Below are positions 37,799 through 47,092 of a stretch of 64,000 nt of DNA, one piece after another. Below the pieces are notes generated by a model, which saw nothing but the letters and a program-made list of their open reading frames with translations, did not search any database and had not been told where the DNA came from. Location of the stretch: positions 262,068 through 326,067 of the forward strand of contig CAWIQD010000009.1 in assembly GCA_963837945.1 (NCBI GenBank). The letters run 5' to 3'. Each line of letters begins with the position of its first letter. Position 1 is the stretch's first letter. Made by a program: the position numbers and the translations under genes. This stretch comes from CAVUBL01 sp963837945 (lineage in GTDB: Bacteria > Acidobacteriota > Thermoanaerobaculia > Multivoradales > DATKCC01).

Positions 37799-38302
37799 TC
37801 AGGGCAGGCGGGCGCAGTGGAGATCGTAGCCGTGGGCGTGGTCCTGGAGGACCTTGCAGTCGTCGAAGCGGTCCAGGTCCCAGGCGAACATGTGCTGGAG
37901 CTCGTGGGTCAGGACCCGCTCGACGCCCACCCGGATGCGGATCTCCCGCTGGTCGCGCAGGTGCTGGCCGTAGAGGCTGCCGTTGGCCCAGTCGGCGGGC
38001 ATGACGAGAATGTGATAGCCGTCGAGACGGAGATCGTCGACGTGGCCGCCGATCTGCTCGCGGCCCTTCTCGTACCCCGCGGCGATGGCCGCGACGGCCG
38101 CGTCGGCGTCGAAGGTCTGGCCGTTCGGGTAGATGGTGACGTTGCCCCAGTCGGTCGAGAGCTCGAGCACCGAGGTGTCGGTCGGATCGGTGGGGCTGAC
38201 CGGCCCGCCGCCGCCCGAGCCGCCGCCACAGGCGACGAGGACGACGGGGAGCAGCAGAGCGGCGACGGGGGACCAGCGCAGAGCGTTTCGGAACAGGGAC
38301 AT
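37799..38302 (-). CDS. Lipoprotein with HExxH zinc motif
   Basis: A 167-residue protein with a lipoprotein signal (lipobox LVAC, Cys25), a Gly/Ser/Pro/Thr linker, then a small domain with THELQHMFAWDLDRFDDCK at residues 132-150: HELQH is an HExxH zincin motif. Two later cysteines (149 and 163) could form a disulfide. The domain is much shorter than usual metallopeptidase folds, so it may be a minimal gluzincin-like domain or a non-enzymatic relative. Placed between the barrel protein and the response regulator of the EPS locus. Function unknown; anchored to a membrane facing the periplasm. Confidence 0.65.
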   Translation of the reverse strand: MSLFRNALRWSPVAALLLPVVLVACGGGSGGGGPVSPTDPTDTSVLELSTDWGNVTIYPNGQTFDADAAVAAIAAGYEKGREQIGGHVDDLRLDGYHILVMPADWANGSLYGQHLRDQREIRIRVGVERVLTHELQHMFAWDLDRFDDCKVLQDHAHGYDLHCARLP

Positions 38303-38550
38303 GGCTCGCGACCTCCTGGGTCTCGGTGGCGAGCCGCGCGGGCCCCGCGAATCGGGGGCGGAAGCGCTCCGGCGGGCTCGCCTTTGGGTTCGAGACCAGC
38401 CTAGGTAGCCGCGGGGCGGCGCAGAATCGGTCGTTCTCGGAGCCGCGGGTCCGCCTGTGGCCCGTTCCGGGGAGAGGCTCCGCGCCCACCCCGTGCCGGA
38501 CGGTGCCCGAGAGGGGGTCGGACGAAACCGGTCAAGGCGGCGGGGGGGAC

Positions 38551-38600
38551 GCCGACGTCAGACAAACGCCGACATCAAATCGCGCTTTCCTCTGTCAGAC
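38551..38600. promoter_or_regulatory. GTCWGAC-type repeats upstream of the response regulator
   Basis: GTCAGAC occurs at 38557-38563 and 38594-38600, and GCCGAC is repeated 17 nt apart (38551 and 38568). The sequence CGTCAGACAAACG resembles CGTCTGACAAAGG at 43042-43054, upstream of wza. Shared sites at both ends of the regulatory block suggest a common regulator. The rest of the 344-nt gap (38303-38550) shows no clear feature. Confidence 0.45.
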
Positions 38601-38646
38601 TTGTTCCCCGGGGATCTTGATAGACAGGAGACCCCTGGGGGGACCG

Positions 38647-39309
38647 ATGATCCGGATCTTGCTGGCTGACGATCACCAGATGTTTCGCGAGGGTGTGCGC
38701 GGGCTCCTCGACACGCGCTCCGACATGGGCGTCGTGGGGGAGGCGGGCACCGGCGAGGAGGCGCTCGCGCTCGCCTCGGAGCTCCAGCCGGACGTCGTGG
38801 TGCTCGACGTCTCGATGCCCGGCCGGGGAGGTCTCGAGACCGTCTCCGAGATCAAGCGGCGCAACGCCCGGATCAAGGTGCTGATGCTCACCGTCCACCC
38901 CGAGGAGCGGTTCGCGATCCGCAGCTTGAAGGGCGGCGCCGACGGCTACATGACCAAGGACAACGCGGCCGAGGAGCTGATCGGCGCGATCCGCAAGGTC
39001 TTCTCCGGCGGCAAGTACGTGAGCCCCAGCCTGGCCGAGAACCTGGTGATGAGCCTCGACCGGGACTTCGGCGCCCCGCCGCACGAGACCCTGTCGGACC
39101 GGGAGTTCCAGGTGATGCGGATGATCGCCTCGGCCAAGACGGTCTCCGAGATCGCCGAGGAGCTCTGCCTGAGCGTCAAGACGATCAGCACGTACCGCTC
39201 GCGGATCCTCGAGAAGCTGGCGCTCAAGAACAACGCCGAGATCATGCAGTACGCGATGGAGCAGAACCTGGTGGAGCTGAGCGGCGGCGGCACCCCCGGC
39301 GCGCGCTGA
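38647..39309 (+). CDS. NarL/LuxR-family response regulator
   Basis: A 220-residue protein. The receiver domain spans residues 1-120 (ADDHQMFREG, phosphoacceptor Asp54 in VVVLDVSMPG, switch Thr in MLTVHPE, Lys in YMTKDNAAEE). The LuxR-type HTH spans about 145-205 (LSDREFQVMRMIASAKTVSE, IAEELCLSVKTISTYRSRIL). The RBS-like GGGGGGACCG precedes the ATG at 38647. The end is one nucleotide from the convergent kinase gene. As the only DNA-binding regulator in the EPS block, it is the natural candidate for control of wza and its own promoter, through the GTCWGAC-type sites. Confidence 0.92.
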   Translation: MIRILLADDHQMFREGVRGLLDTRSDMGVVGEAGTGEEALALASELQPDVVVLDVSMPGRGGLETVSEIKRRNARIKVLMLTVHPEERFAIRSLKGGADGYMTKDNAAEELIGAIRKVFSGGKYVSPSLAENLVMSLDRDFGAPPHETLSDREFQVMRMIASAKTVSEIAEELCLSVKTISTYRSRILEKLALKNNAEIMQYAMEQNLVELSGGGTPGAR

Positions 39310-39310
39310 G

Positions 39311-40867
39311 CTACCGGGTGGCAAGTACTTCGCGGATCACCCGGAGCAGGGTCTCGGCGTCGTAGGGCTTCGCCAGGAAGGCCTCGCCGGCGTCTTCCCC
39401 CGCTTCGAGGCTCGCCGGGCCGCGGCCCGCGCCGCTCGAGACGACGATCTTGACCGCCGGATCGATCCGCCGCAGCGCCCGGACCGTCGAGCGGCCGTCC
39501 ATCAGCGGCAGCCCCATGTCGACCAGGCAGAGCGCGACCCGGCCCTGGCGGTCGGCCAGAAGCGCCACCCCCTCGGCGCCGTCGGCGGCCGCGAGCACCC
39601 GGTAGCCCCGGGCCTCGAGCACCGCGCAGGTCACCTCGCGAACGTCGTCCTCGTCCTCGACCACCAGGATCTCCACGGCCTCGCGGGCTCGACCGGCGGG
39701 TGCCGCGGGGCGCTCGTTCCGGACCTCGGCGGGGGGCGCGATCCGCTCCGGGGCCCGAGCCGGGCGAGCGCTCGCCCCGGTCCCGCCGCCGTCGGCCGCC
39801 GGAAACAGCAGCCGGAAGGCGCGCACCGCCGCGTCGCCGGCGGCGGGGACGACCTCGAGAGTGCCTCCCTCGGCCGCGACCGCCTCGCGCACCTCCGCGA
39901 GGTCTCCCAGCCCCGCGCTCGGGGCCCATGCCGCCGTCGCGAGCTCGGCGCCGCGGCCTGCGGCCACGACGATCTCGACCCCCGTGGCGGCACCGCGGGC
40001 CCCGCCCGCGATGCCCGCCGCGAGCTCGACGTCGCCGCCCCGGAACAGCAGCTCCTCGCTCTCCTCCGCCGCGTCGAGCGCCCGCCGCCCCAGGCAGGCG
40101 AGCACCTCGAGCAGCCGACGGGGGTCGACCCGGATCGGGGCGAGGCCGGGCGGGTACTCGCTGAGCACCCGGCGGGACCCGGAGAGGGCCTCGCGCAGGC
40201 GCGCCGCCGCGAGCGCCACCAGGTGCTTGGCGCGGATCCGGAACGGCCGGCCGACGCGCGCGAGCACCAGCTCGGAGAGCTCGCGCACCGCTCTCATCGA
40301 GCCCCGGACCGAGACGTCGATGGTGCCGAGATGACCCGTGTCGCTGCCCGGCAGCCCGTGGTCGCGCAGCAACTGGAGGGCGAGGGGGATCGGCGCCAGC
40401 AGGTTGTTCAGGTCGTGCGCGATGCGGCCGGTCAGGGCGGTGACGGTCTCGCGGTGGAGGTCGGCGAGCAACCTCGTCGCGATCCGCGATAGGAGCTCCG
40501 GCCGCTCCGGATCGAGGAGGGCGTAGGCCCCCCGATCGAGGTAGCGGACGGCCGCGGCTCCGGCACCACGGTGGGCCACGACGACCACCGGGACCGCCCG
40601 CGCCCCGTCCCGGATGGCGGCGAGCGCCGCCGGCGCGCGGCCGCCGGCCTCGTCGTCCCAGACGAGGACCAGGTCGAGCGGCCGGCGCAGCGCGGCGCGG
40701 AGCCCGGCCTCGTCCGCGGCGGCCACCGGCCGCACGAGGAAGCCGGCCCGGTCGAGGCCGGCGAGCCACGCCGCCGCGTCGTCCGGCCCGGCGCCGTGGA
40801 CCGCCAGGCTCAGGCGCAGCGGTTCCGAGACCTCCTCGGAGCCCTCAGGGCGAATAGGGGATCTCAA
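39311..40867 (-). CDS. Hybrid histidine kinase-like protein with degenerate kinase core and C-terminal receiver
   Basis: 518 residues. The N-terminus (residues about 15-130) resembles a receiver fold without a convincing phospho-Asp. A HisKA-like helix holds LTGRIAHDLNNLLAPI with the candidate His; the following ATPase region is degenerate: no clear N or G1 box, only GLGDLAEVREAVAAEGGTLEV like a G2 box. A C-terminal receiver is intact (LVVEDEDDVREV, Asp in LCLVDMGLPLMDGR, Lys in FLAKPYD). The start overlaps the end of the upstream hybrid kinase gene by 23 nt, so they form an operon. It is probably a phosphorelay partner or a pseudokinase; autophosphorylation looks doubtful. Confidence 0.8.
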   Translation of the reverse strand: MRSPIRPEGSEEVSEPLRLSLAVHGAGPDDAAAWLAGLDRAGFLVRPVAAADEAGLRAALRRPLDLVLVWDDEAGGRAPAALAAIRDGARAVPVVVVAHRGAGAAAVRYLDRGAYALLDPERPELLSRIATRLLADLHRETVTALTGRIAHDLNNLLAPIPLALQLLRDHGLPGSDTGHLGTIDVSVRGSMRAVRELSELVLARVGRPFRIRAKHLVALAAARLREALSGSRRVLSEYPPGLAPIRVDPRRLLEVLACLGRRALDAAEESEELLFRGGDVELAAGIAGGARGAATGVEIVVAAGRGAELATAAWAPSAGLGDLAEVREAVAAEGGTLEVVPAAGDAAVRAFRLLFPAADGGGTGASARPARAPERIAPPAEVRNERPAAPAGRAREAVEILVVEDEDDVREVTCAVLEARGYRVLAAADGAEGVALLADRQGRVALCLVDMGLPLMDGRSTVRALRRIDPAVKIVVSSGAGRGPASLEAGEDAGEAFLAKPYDAETLLRVIREVLATR

Positions 40868-42873
40868 GGACCTCTCCGAGGTGGGTCAGGAGCTCTTCGG
40901 CCGAGAACGGCTTTTCGAGGAACGCGGCGATCCCGTCCTCCTCGATCTCGCGCAGCCCGTGACGCTCGGCGAGGCCGCTCATGGCGAGGATCGGCACGCT
41001 GCGGCTGAGCCGGCGGATGGCCCGGATCGCCGCCGGCCCGTCCATGATCGGCATGGCGAGGTCGGTGATCACCGCCGCCACCTCGCCGTTGTGGCAGGCG
41101 AACTGCGCCACGCCCTCGGCGCCGTCGGCGGCGGTCAGGGCGCTGTAGCCGAAGGCCTCGAGGGTCTCGCGGCAGACGTCGCGGATCGTCGGCTCGTCGT
41201 CGATCACCAGGACCAGCTCGCCGCGGCCCCGGGGCACCGGCCGGCTCGGCGCGGGGCTGGCCAGGCCCGCGGCGGTCGCGGCGGCCGGCAGGAAGACGCG
41301 GAAGACCGTCCCCTCGCCCGGCTCGCTCTCGACGACGAACGCGCCGCCGTGGCTCTTGACGATCGAGTGCGCGGTCGACAGGCCGAGGCCGGTCCCCTCT
41401 CCCGGTGGCTTGGTGGTGAAGAAGGGCTCGAAGATCCGCTGCTGGTCGCTCGGCGAGATCCCGGTGCCCGTGTCGGCGACGAAGAGCTCCACGCGCGGCC
41501 CGGAACGCTTCGAGTCCCCACCCGGCGGCGGCGGGTCGCCGGCCTCGACCAGCCGAGCGCCGAGCCGCAGGTCGCCGCCGCGGGGCATGGCGTCGCGGGC
41601 GTTGAGCGACAGGTTCATCAGGACCTGGTAGAGCTGGGTGGGATCGCCGAGCACCGCCGGCAGCCCCTCGGCCACCTCCGTCCGCACCGAGATGTTGCGC
41701 GGGAAGGACTCGCCGACGATCTTGTAAACCTCCCCGATCAGCAGGCCGGCGTCGAAGACCGTGCGCTCGCCCTCGACACCGCGCGCGAACCAGAGGACCT
41801 GGCGCACCAGGTCCATCCCCCGGCGGGTGCTCCGCTCGATCGACGCCAGCAGGCGCTGTCCCCGCTCGCCGTCGACCAGGTCGCGCAGCAGGTCGACCGA
41901 CATGAGCACCGGGGCCAGGACGTTGTTGAGGTCGTGGGCCATGCCGCCCGCCAGCGTCCCGATGCTCTCCAGGCGCTGGGCGTGGAGGAGCTGCTGCTCG
42001 GCCATCTTGCGCTCGGTGATGTCGATCCAGTAGCAGGTGATGCCGCGCACCTCGCCGCCGCGCCTCTCGGCCACCAGGCTGCCGAGGAGGTGGAGCGGCC
42101 GGCCGTCCCAGCGGGTCATCGAGGCCTCGATGCCCCGCACCGAGCCCTCGTCGCAGGCGCGGCGGAAGAGCGCTTCGAGCTGGTGGTCGCTCTGGACCAG
42201 GGTGCGGACGTTGACCTCGAGGATCTCGTCCACCGACGGGAAGCCGAAGGTGCCGGCGAAGGCCGGGTTGGCGGCGGTGATCTCGCCGTTCGGCCGTACC
42301 ACGCAGACCGCCGAGAGGTTCTCTTCGAAGAACTTCCGGTAACGCTCCTCGCTGGCGCGCAGGGCCTCCTCGGCTCGCGTGCGCTCGAGCTCGGCCGCGG
42401 CCCGCATGGCGAAGACCTGGAGCACCGAGGAGACCAGCGGCACGTCCTCTACCGGAGCGCGGTGCATGGTCACGAGCACGCCGAGCGGCGCCCCGGAGCT
42501 CGCCACCAGGGGTACGCCGACGTAGGCGTCGACCCCCATCTCGACGAAGGACGGGTCGTCGGGAAACTCCCGGGTGACGCCGGTCGGGAAGCTCGCCAGG
42601 CCTTCGGCCAGCGCCCTCTGGCACGGCGTGCCCGGAACCGGGTAGGAGAAGCTCGGCACCAGTCCGGCCGGGCCGCAGGCCGCGAGGCTGCTGATCTCGG
42701 CGCCCGCGCGCGAGAGCTCGCCCACCATGGCGTAGTCGAGGCCGAGGATCTGGCTCAGCTCCTGGACCAGCGAACGGAAGAACTCTGCACCCGCGGAGCG
42801 CGCCGAGGCTGGCGGCCAGGCGGTGGATCGCCTGCTCGGTCGCCCAGGATGAAGCCGTGTCCTCTGTCCTCAC
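40845..42873 (-). CDS. Hybrid sensor histidine kinase (GAF-PAS-HisKA-HATPase-REC), frameshifted near N-terminus
   Basis: An N-terminal leader starts at 42873 (MRTEDTASSWATEQAIHRLA). A one-base insertion at about 42785-42800 separates it from AEFFRSLVQELSQILGLDYA, the start of a GAF domain. PAS follows (RYRKFFEENLSAVCVVRPNG), with the DITERKMAEQ exit, then HisKA (LAGGMAHDLNNVLAPVLMSV), HATPase (N box LNARDAMPRGG, G1 VADTGTGISP, G2 GEGTGLGLSTAHSIV) and a receiver (VIDDEPTIRD, ITDLAMPIMDG, LEKPF). Total about 676 residues, with no membrane segments, so it is cytoplasmic. It probably passes phosphate to the LuxR-type regulator via the downstream receivers. Confidence 0.88.
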
Positions 42874-43021
42874 CGGGATCTCTCCTCCCTTGCCCGCGCC
42901 ATCCGATCCCTTCCGGCGCCGGCCCGTCGTGCGGCGCCCAAACCGGTCTCAGCTTGGCACGCTAGAGTGCGCGAACGCGCCTGCCGACCCGTTCTCTTCC
43001 GAGCTTCGGGTCCGAAGCGCT

Positions 43022-43049
43022 CCGACACGTCTGTCGGTGTCCGTCTGAC
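43022..43049. promoter_or_regulatory. Palindromic TGTC/GACA sites upstream of wza
   Basis: CCGACA-CGTC-TGTCGG (43022-43037) is a perfect 16-bp palindrome, followed by GTCTGAC at 43043-43049 and another GACA at 43057. The cluster lies 40-65 nt before the wza start in the 215-nt divergent gap between the kinase operon and wza. It resembles sites upstream of the response-regulator gene and may be its operator. Confidence 0.5.
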
Positions 43050-43088
43050 AAAGGGCGACAGTAGACGGCGACCGAAGCCTGAGCTAAC

Positions 43089-43991
43089 ATGCCTCGGATG
43101 AGAAGGATAGGAACGCTCCTCGGCATCATGGCCAGCGTCTGCTCGCTCGTGACGCCGTGCGCCCGGGCGCAAGATCGGACGCCGCCGAGTGCCCAGGACG
43201 CGACCCAGACCCGGGCCCAGGACTCGAGCTCGAACGAGTACCACATCGGTCCCCGCGACCTGGTGGCGGTCCGGGTGTTCGAGGAGCCGCAGCTCAACGT
43301 CGACGTCCGGGTCAACGAGGATGGCACGATCCGCCTACCGCTCGTGGGCAACGTCGCGGCCGAAGGGCTGACCGAGAACGAGCTCGCCACCCGCCTCAAG
43401 AAGACGCTCGAGTCGTCGCTCCTGCAGCGGGCCTCGGTCTCGGTCGAGGTTCTCGAGTTCCGCTCCCGCCCGATCTCGGTGATCGGCGCCGTCAAGAAGC
43501 CCGGCAACCTCGACGTCTCGGGGCGCCTGACGCTGCTCGAGGCGCTCACCGCCGCCGGCGGCCTGGGGGAGAACCACGGCAACAGCGTCAAGGTGCTGCG
43601 CCGGGCGGAGAACGGCCTCACCGACCAGGTGTCGATCTCCGTGGACGAGCTGCTGGTCGAGGCGAATCCGGACGTCAACATCCCGATCTTCGCCAACGAC
43701 CTGATCAACGTTCCCGCGGCGGTCGACGTGACCGTATACTGCCTGGGCGAGGTGGGGACGCCGGGAGCGTACTCGTTCCACAGCTCGGAGCGGGTCACGC
43801 TGCTCGCCGTCATCGCCCGCGCCGGGGGCCTGACCGACCGGGCGTCGAAGAAGATCCTGGTCAAGCGGCCTCAGCCCTCCGGCAAGGCGAAAGAGATCAT
43901 GGTTCACTACAAGCGCATCATCTCGGGCGACGAGCCCGACTTCGAGCTGCAGCAGGGCGACGTGATCGTCGTCAAGGAGTCGTTCTTTTGA
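43089..43991 (+). CDS. Polysaccharide export protein (Wza-like)
   Basis: A 300-residue protein with a signal peptide (IGTLLGIMASVCSLVTPCAR; a Cys near the cleavage site could be lipidated, but the lipobox is imperfect). The Poly_export domain starts YHIGPRDLVAVRVFEEPQLN, followed by two SLBB domains (PISVIGAVKKPGNLDVSGRL and VTVYCLGEVGTPGAYSFHSS). The end is FELQQGDVIVVKESFF. It forms the outer-membrane/periplasmic channel for EPS with Wzc. It is the first gene of a tightly overlapping operon: its stop overlaps the TTG start of wzc. Confidence 0.92.
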   Translation: MPRMRRIGTLLGIMASVCSLVTPCARAQDRTPPSAQDATQTRAQDSSSNEYHIGPRDLVAVRVFEEPQLNVDVRVNEDGTIRLPLVGNVAAEGLTENELATRLKKTLESSLLQRASVSVEVLEFRSRPISVIGAVKKPGNLDVSGRLTLLEALTAAGGLGENHGNSVKVLRRAENGLTDQVSISVDELLVEANPDVNIPIFANDLINVPAAVDVTVYCLGEVGTPGAYSFHSSERVTLLAVIARAGGLTDRASKKILVKRPQPSGKAKEIMVHYKRIISGDEPDFELQQGDVIVVKESFF

Positions 43992-46334
43992 AGACCCTGG
44001 GTCCCCTGACACCGCCTCCCTTCCCCGACGAGGCGCCTTCCGCGGTGAGCTCCGGCGCGCCTGTCGGCCTCTCGGACCACGAGCCCGAGTTCCATCTCGG
44101 CGACTACCTCGAGCGCATCCGCGCGCGCTGGAAGCTGATCGCGCTCCTGCTCGCCGTCTGCCTGGCCGGCGCGGCGCTGCGCTACGCCATGACGCCGAAG
44201 GAGTACCTGGCGACGGCGCGGATCCAGATCGAGCGCAAGAGCCTCTCTCCGATCGGCGGCGCCGAGAACCCGTGGCTCGAGAACTGGTGGAACATGGAGT
44301 ACTACCCCACCCAGTACCAGCTGCTGGCGAGCCGCGGCCTCGCCGAGCGGGTGGTGATCGACCTGGGGCTGGCCGACGACCCGCGAGTTCAACCCCGGGG
44401 GCAAGGCGCTCGCGCCCGCCGACGGCAAGGAGCTCGACCCGGAGAGCGCCGACGCCAAGGTCCTGGGCCAGCTCGCCGCCCGCCTGTTGGGCGGGCTCGA
44501 CGTCGAGCCGGTGCGCAACACCCAGCTCGTCGACATCAACTACCACTCCTCCTCGCCCGAGTTCGCCGCCCGCGTCGCCAACGGGTTCACCGAGGCGTTC
44601 ATCGACTGGGGCATCTCGAACCGCACGCACAGCGCCGGGCGGGCGTCCTCGTTCCTCGCCTCGCAGATCGACGCCCTCAAGCGCGAGATCCAGGACCGCG
44701 AGGCCAAGCTCCAGGCCTTCAGCCGGAAGACCGACATCATCTCCCTCGACCGGGACTCGAACGTGGTCCTGCAACGGCTCCAGGCGATGAACAAGGACTT
44801 CACCGAGGCCAAGGCGGAGCGGATCCAGAAGGAGGCGCGCTACAAGGAGCTGCTCGAGTCGCCGCGCCAGGACGTCGCCGACTCCTACTCCGGCGGCACG
44901 ATCGCCGAGCTGATGCACGACCAGATCAAGCTCGAGCGGGACTACCAGACCAAGCTCCAGACCTACAAGCCCGAATGGCCGGCGATGGTCGAGCTCCAGG
45001 CGGAGATCGACCAGGGCCGCGAGAACGTGAACAAGGCGATCGCCGACAACGTCGAGAACGCCAAGCAGTCCGCCTTCGCCGACTACCAGACCGCGCTGCG
45101 CCGGGAGAGGACCCTGGAGAAGGAGCTCGAGGACGCGAAGAGCGAGCTTCTCGACCAGAGCTCGGCGGCCGTCGACCTGACCAACCTGCAGGTGGAGATC
45201 TCGAGCAGCCGCGACCTGCTCGACAAGCTCCTGCGCCAGCAGTCCGAGACCGAGGTGACGGCGCGCCTCCAGGGCACCCGGGAGTCGAACATCCGGGTGG
45301 TGGACCGGGCTCTGCTGCCCGGCGGCCCCTACCAGCCGTCCCTGCGCCAGAACCTGACGATGGGTTTCGGCCTCGGCCTGATGCTCGGGATCGGCGCGGT
45401 CTTCCTGCTCGAGTACATGGACCGCACGCTCAAGAGTGCCGAGGAGATCGAGCGGCGCCTGCAGCTCGCGAACCTGGCGGTGATCCCGGACGTCACCTCG
45501 ACCTCCCGGGCCCTGGGCAAGGGCGGCTACGGATACGGCTACGGCTACGGCGCGGGCGGCAAGCGGCGCAAGAGGTCCGAGCGGCTGCGCATCCGGCGCT
45601 CGAGCGAGCGCAAGGAGGCCGGCGGCAGCCTCGAGCAGATCGAGCTCGTGCCGCACGATCGCCCTCGCCTGTCGGTGTCGGAGGCCTACCGCTCGCTGCG
45701 CACCGCGCTGCTCCTCTCGAGCGCCCAGGAGCTCAAGGTGGTGGCGATCACCTCGCCCGGGTCCGGCGAGGGCAAGACCGCCACCTCGACCAACCTGGCG
45801 GTCGTGATGGCACAGCTCGGCCGGCGCGTGCTCCTGATCGACGGCGACCTGCGCAAGCCCCGCCTGCACGAGGTCTTCGGGATCTCGAACCGGGTCGGCC
45901 TGGTCAACGTCCTCGCCGGCGGCGAGGACCCGGGCCAGGTGATGTCCGCGGTCGACGTGCCGAACCTGAACGTCATCCCCTCGGGCCCGATCCCGCCCAA
46001 CCCGTCCGAGCTCCTCGCCTCGACGCGGATGCGCGAGCTGCTGACCCGCGCCCGCTCGCGGTTCGACTTCGTGATCGTCGACACGCCGCCGGTGCTCGCG
46101 GTCACCGACGCCACGATCATCGGTTCGCAGACCGACGGCATGGTGCTGTGCCTGCGCGAGGGCAAGGTCCTGCGCGAGGACGCCAAGGCCTGCCGCGACC
46201 GGCTCCTGATGTCCGAGGTCAAGATCCTCGGCACGGTGCTCAACTGCCACCGCGAGAGCAGCGGATCCGGGCGCAAGTACTACTACTACGAGGCGTATGC
46301 CGCCGACGAGCCGCAGTCGGACTCGGCGGCGTGA
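43988..46334 (+). CDS. Wzc-type tyrosine autokinase / polysaccharide co-polymerase, frameshifted
   Basis: Starts at a TTG at 43988 overlapping the wza stop (TTGA), with AAGGAG 8 nt before it. It has a Wzz-type N-terminal domain with two membrane helices (LIALLLAVCLAGAALRYAM and, late, LTMGFGLGLMLGIGAVFLLEY) and a long periplasmic coiled coil between. One extra base at about 44381-44386 breaks the frame between GLADDP and EFNPGGKALA. The cytoplasmic kinase has Walker A SPGSGEGKT, A' LLIDGDLRKP and B FVIVDTPP, and a Tyr cluster KYYYYEAYAADEP at the C-terminus. A Gly-Tyr repeat (GYGYGYGYGAGG) joins membrane and kinase parts. It controls EPS chain length and export. Confidence 0.92.
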
Positions 46335-46336
46335 CG

Positions 46337-47092
46337 ATGATCGACATCCACACCCACGTCCTGCCCGGGATCGACGACGGAGCGGGCAGCCTCGAGGAAG
46401 CGGTGAGCATGTGCCGGGCCGCGGCGGCCGACGGCTGCACCGCGGTCGTGGCGACCCCGCATCAACGCCACGAGACCTGGTGGAACTCGGATCTCGCCCG
46501 GCTCGAGCGCCTGCGCCGGAAGGTGCAGGCCGAGGTGGGAACCGAGATCCGCGTCTTGTCGGGGGCCGAGATCCGGGTCGACCAGGGCCTGCTCGCGGCC
46601 CTCGACCGGTGGCCTGGAGCCGAGGTGTCGAGCCTCGCCGGCTCGCGCTACCTGCTGATCGAGTTCAGCCGCCAGCTCGCCGATCCCGACCCGGCCGGCC
46701 TGGTGCACGAGCTGGTGGTCGCGGGCTGGCGACCCGTGCTCGCCCACCCGGAGGAGATCCGCTGGCTCGCCGACGACGTCGCAACGCTCGCCCGCCTGGT
46801 CGGCCTCGGAGCGGCGCTCCAGGTCACCGCCGCGAGCCTGACCGGCGGCTACGGCCACAAGACCCAGGACCGGGCCCGGCGCCTGCTCGACGAGGGGCTG
46901 GTCCACTTCGTCGCGAGCGACACCCACGACACCTCGATGCGACCCCCCGGGCTGAGCGCCGCCGCCGCCGAGATCACCCGCCGCTGGGGCCCGGCCGCCG
47001 CGCGCCTGCTCACCGTCACCAATCCGCGGGCGGTCCTCCAGAACCAGCCCCTGCCGGCGCCGGACGAAGCCCTCTCGAGCGCCCATGAGTAG
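46337..47092 (+). CDS. PHP-domain tyrosine-protein phosphatase (CpsB/YwqE-like)
   Basis: 251 residues from ATG 46337 (a GTG at 46331 overlapping the wzc stop is an alternative). Metal-binding PHP motifs are clear: DIHTHVLPGIDDG (residues 3-15), VATPHQRHETWW, LSGAEIRVD, LAHPEEIRWL and SDTHDTSMRPP. These supply the His/Asp/Glu cluster of CpsB-type manganese phosphatases. It dephosphorylates the Tyr-rich tail of the Wzc kinase, whose gene it directly follows. Its end overlaps the next gene by 8 nt. Confidence 0.92.
   Translation: MIDIHTHVLPGIDDGAGSLEEAVSMCRAAAADGCTAVVATPHQRHETWWNSDLARLERLRRKVQAEVGTEIRVLSGAEIRVDQGLLAALDRWPGAEVSSLAGSRYLLIEFSRQLADPDPAGLVHELVVAGWRPVLAHPEEIRWLADDVATLARLVGLGAALQVTAASLTGGYGHKTQDRARRLLDEGLVHFVASDTHDTSMRPPGLSAAAAEITRRWGPAAARLLTVTNPRAVLQNQPLPAPDEALSSAHE

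Noticed and set aside
43157..47092. A very long continuous plus-strand reading (1311 codons) across wza, wzc and the PHP gene.
   Set aside because: It changes character along its length: antisense-like Arg/Gly/Pro composition over wza and the wzc kinase part, with real wzc N-terminal and PHP residues only in parts. High-GC DNA yields long spurious frames.
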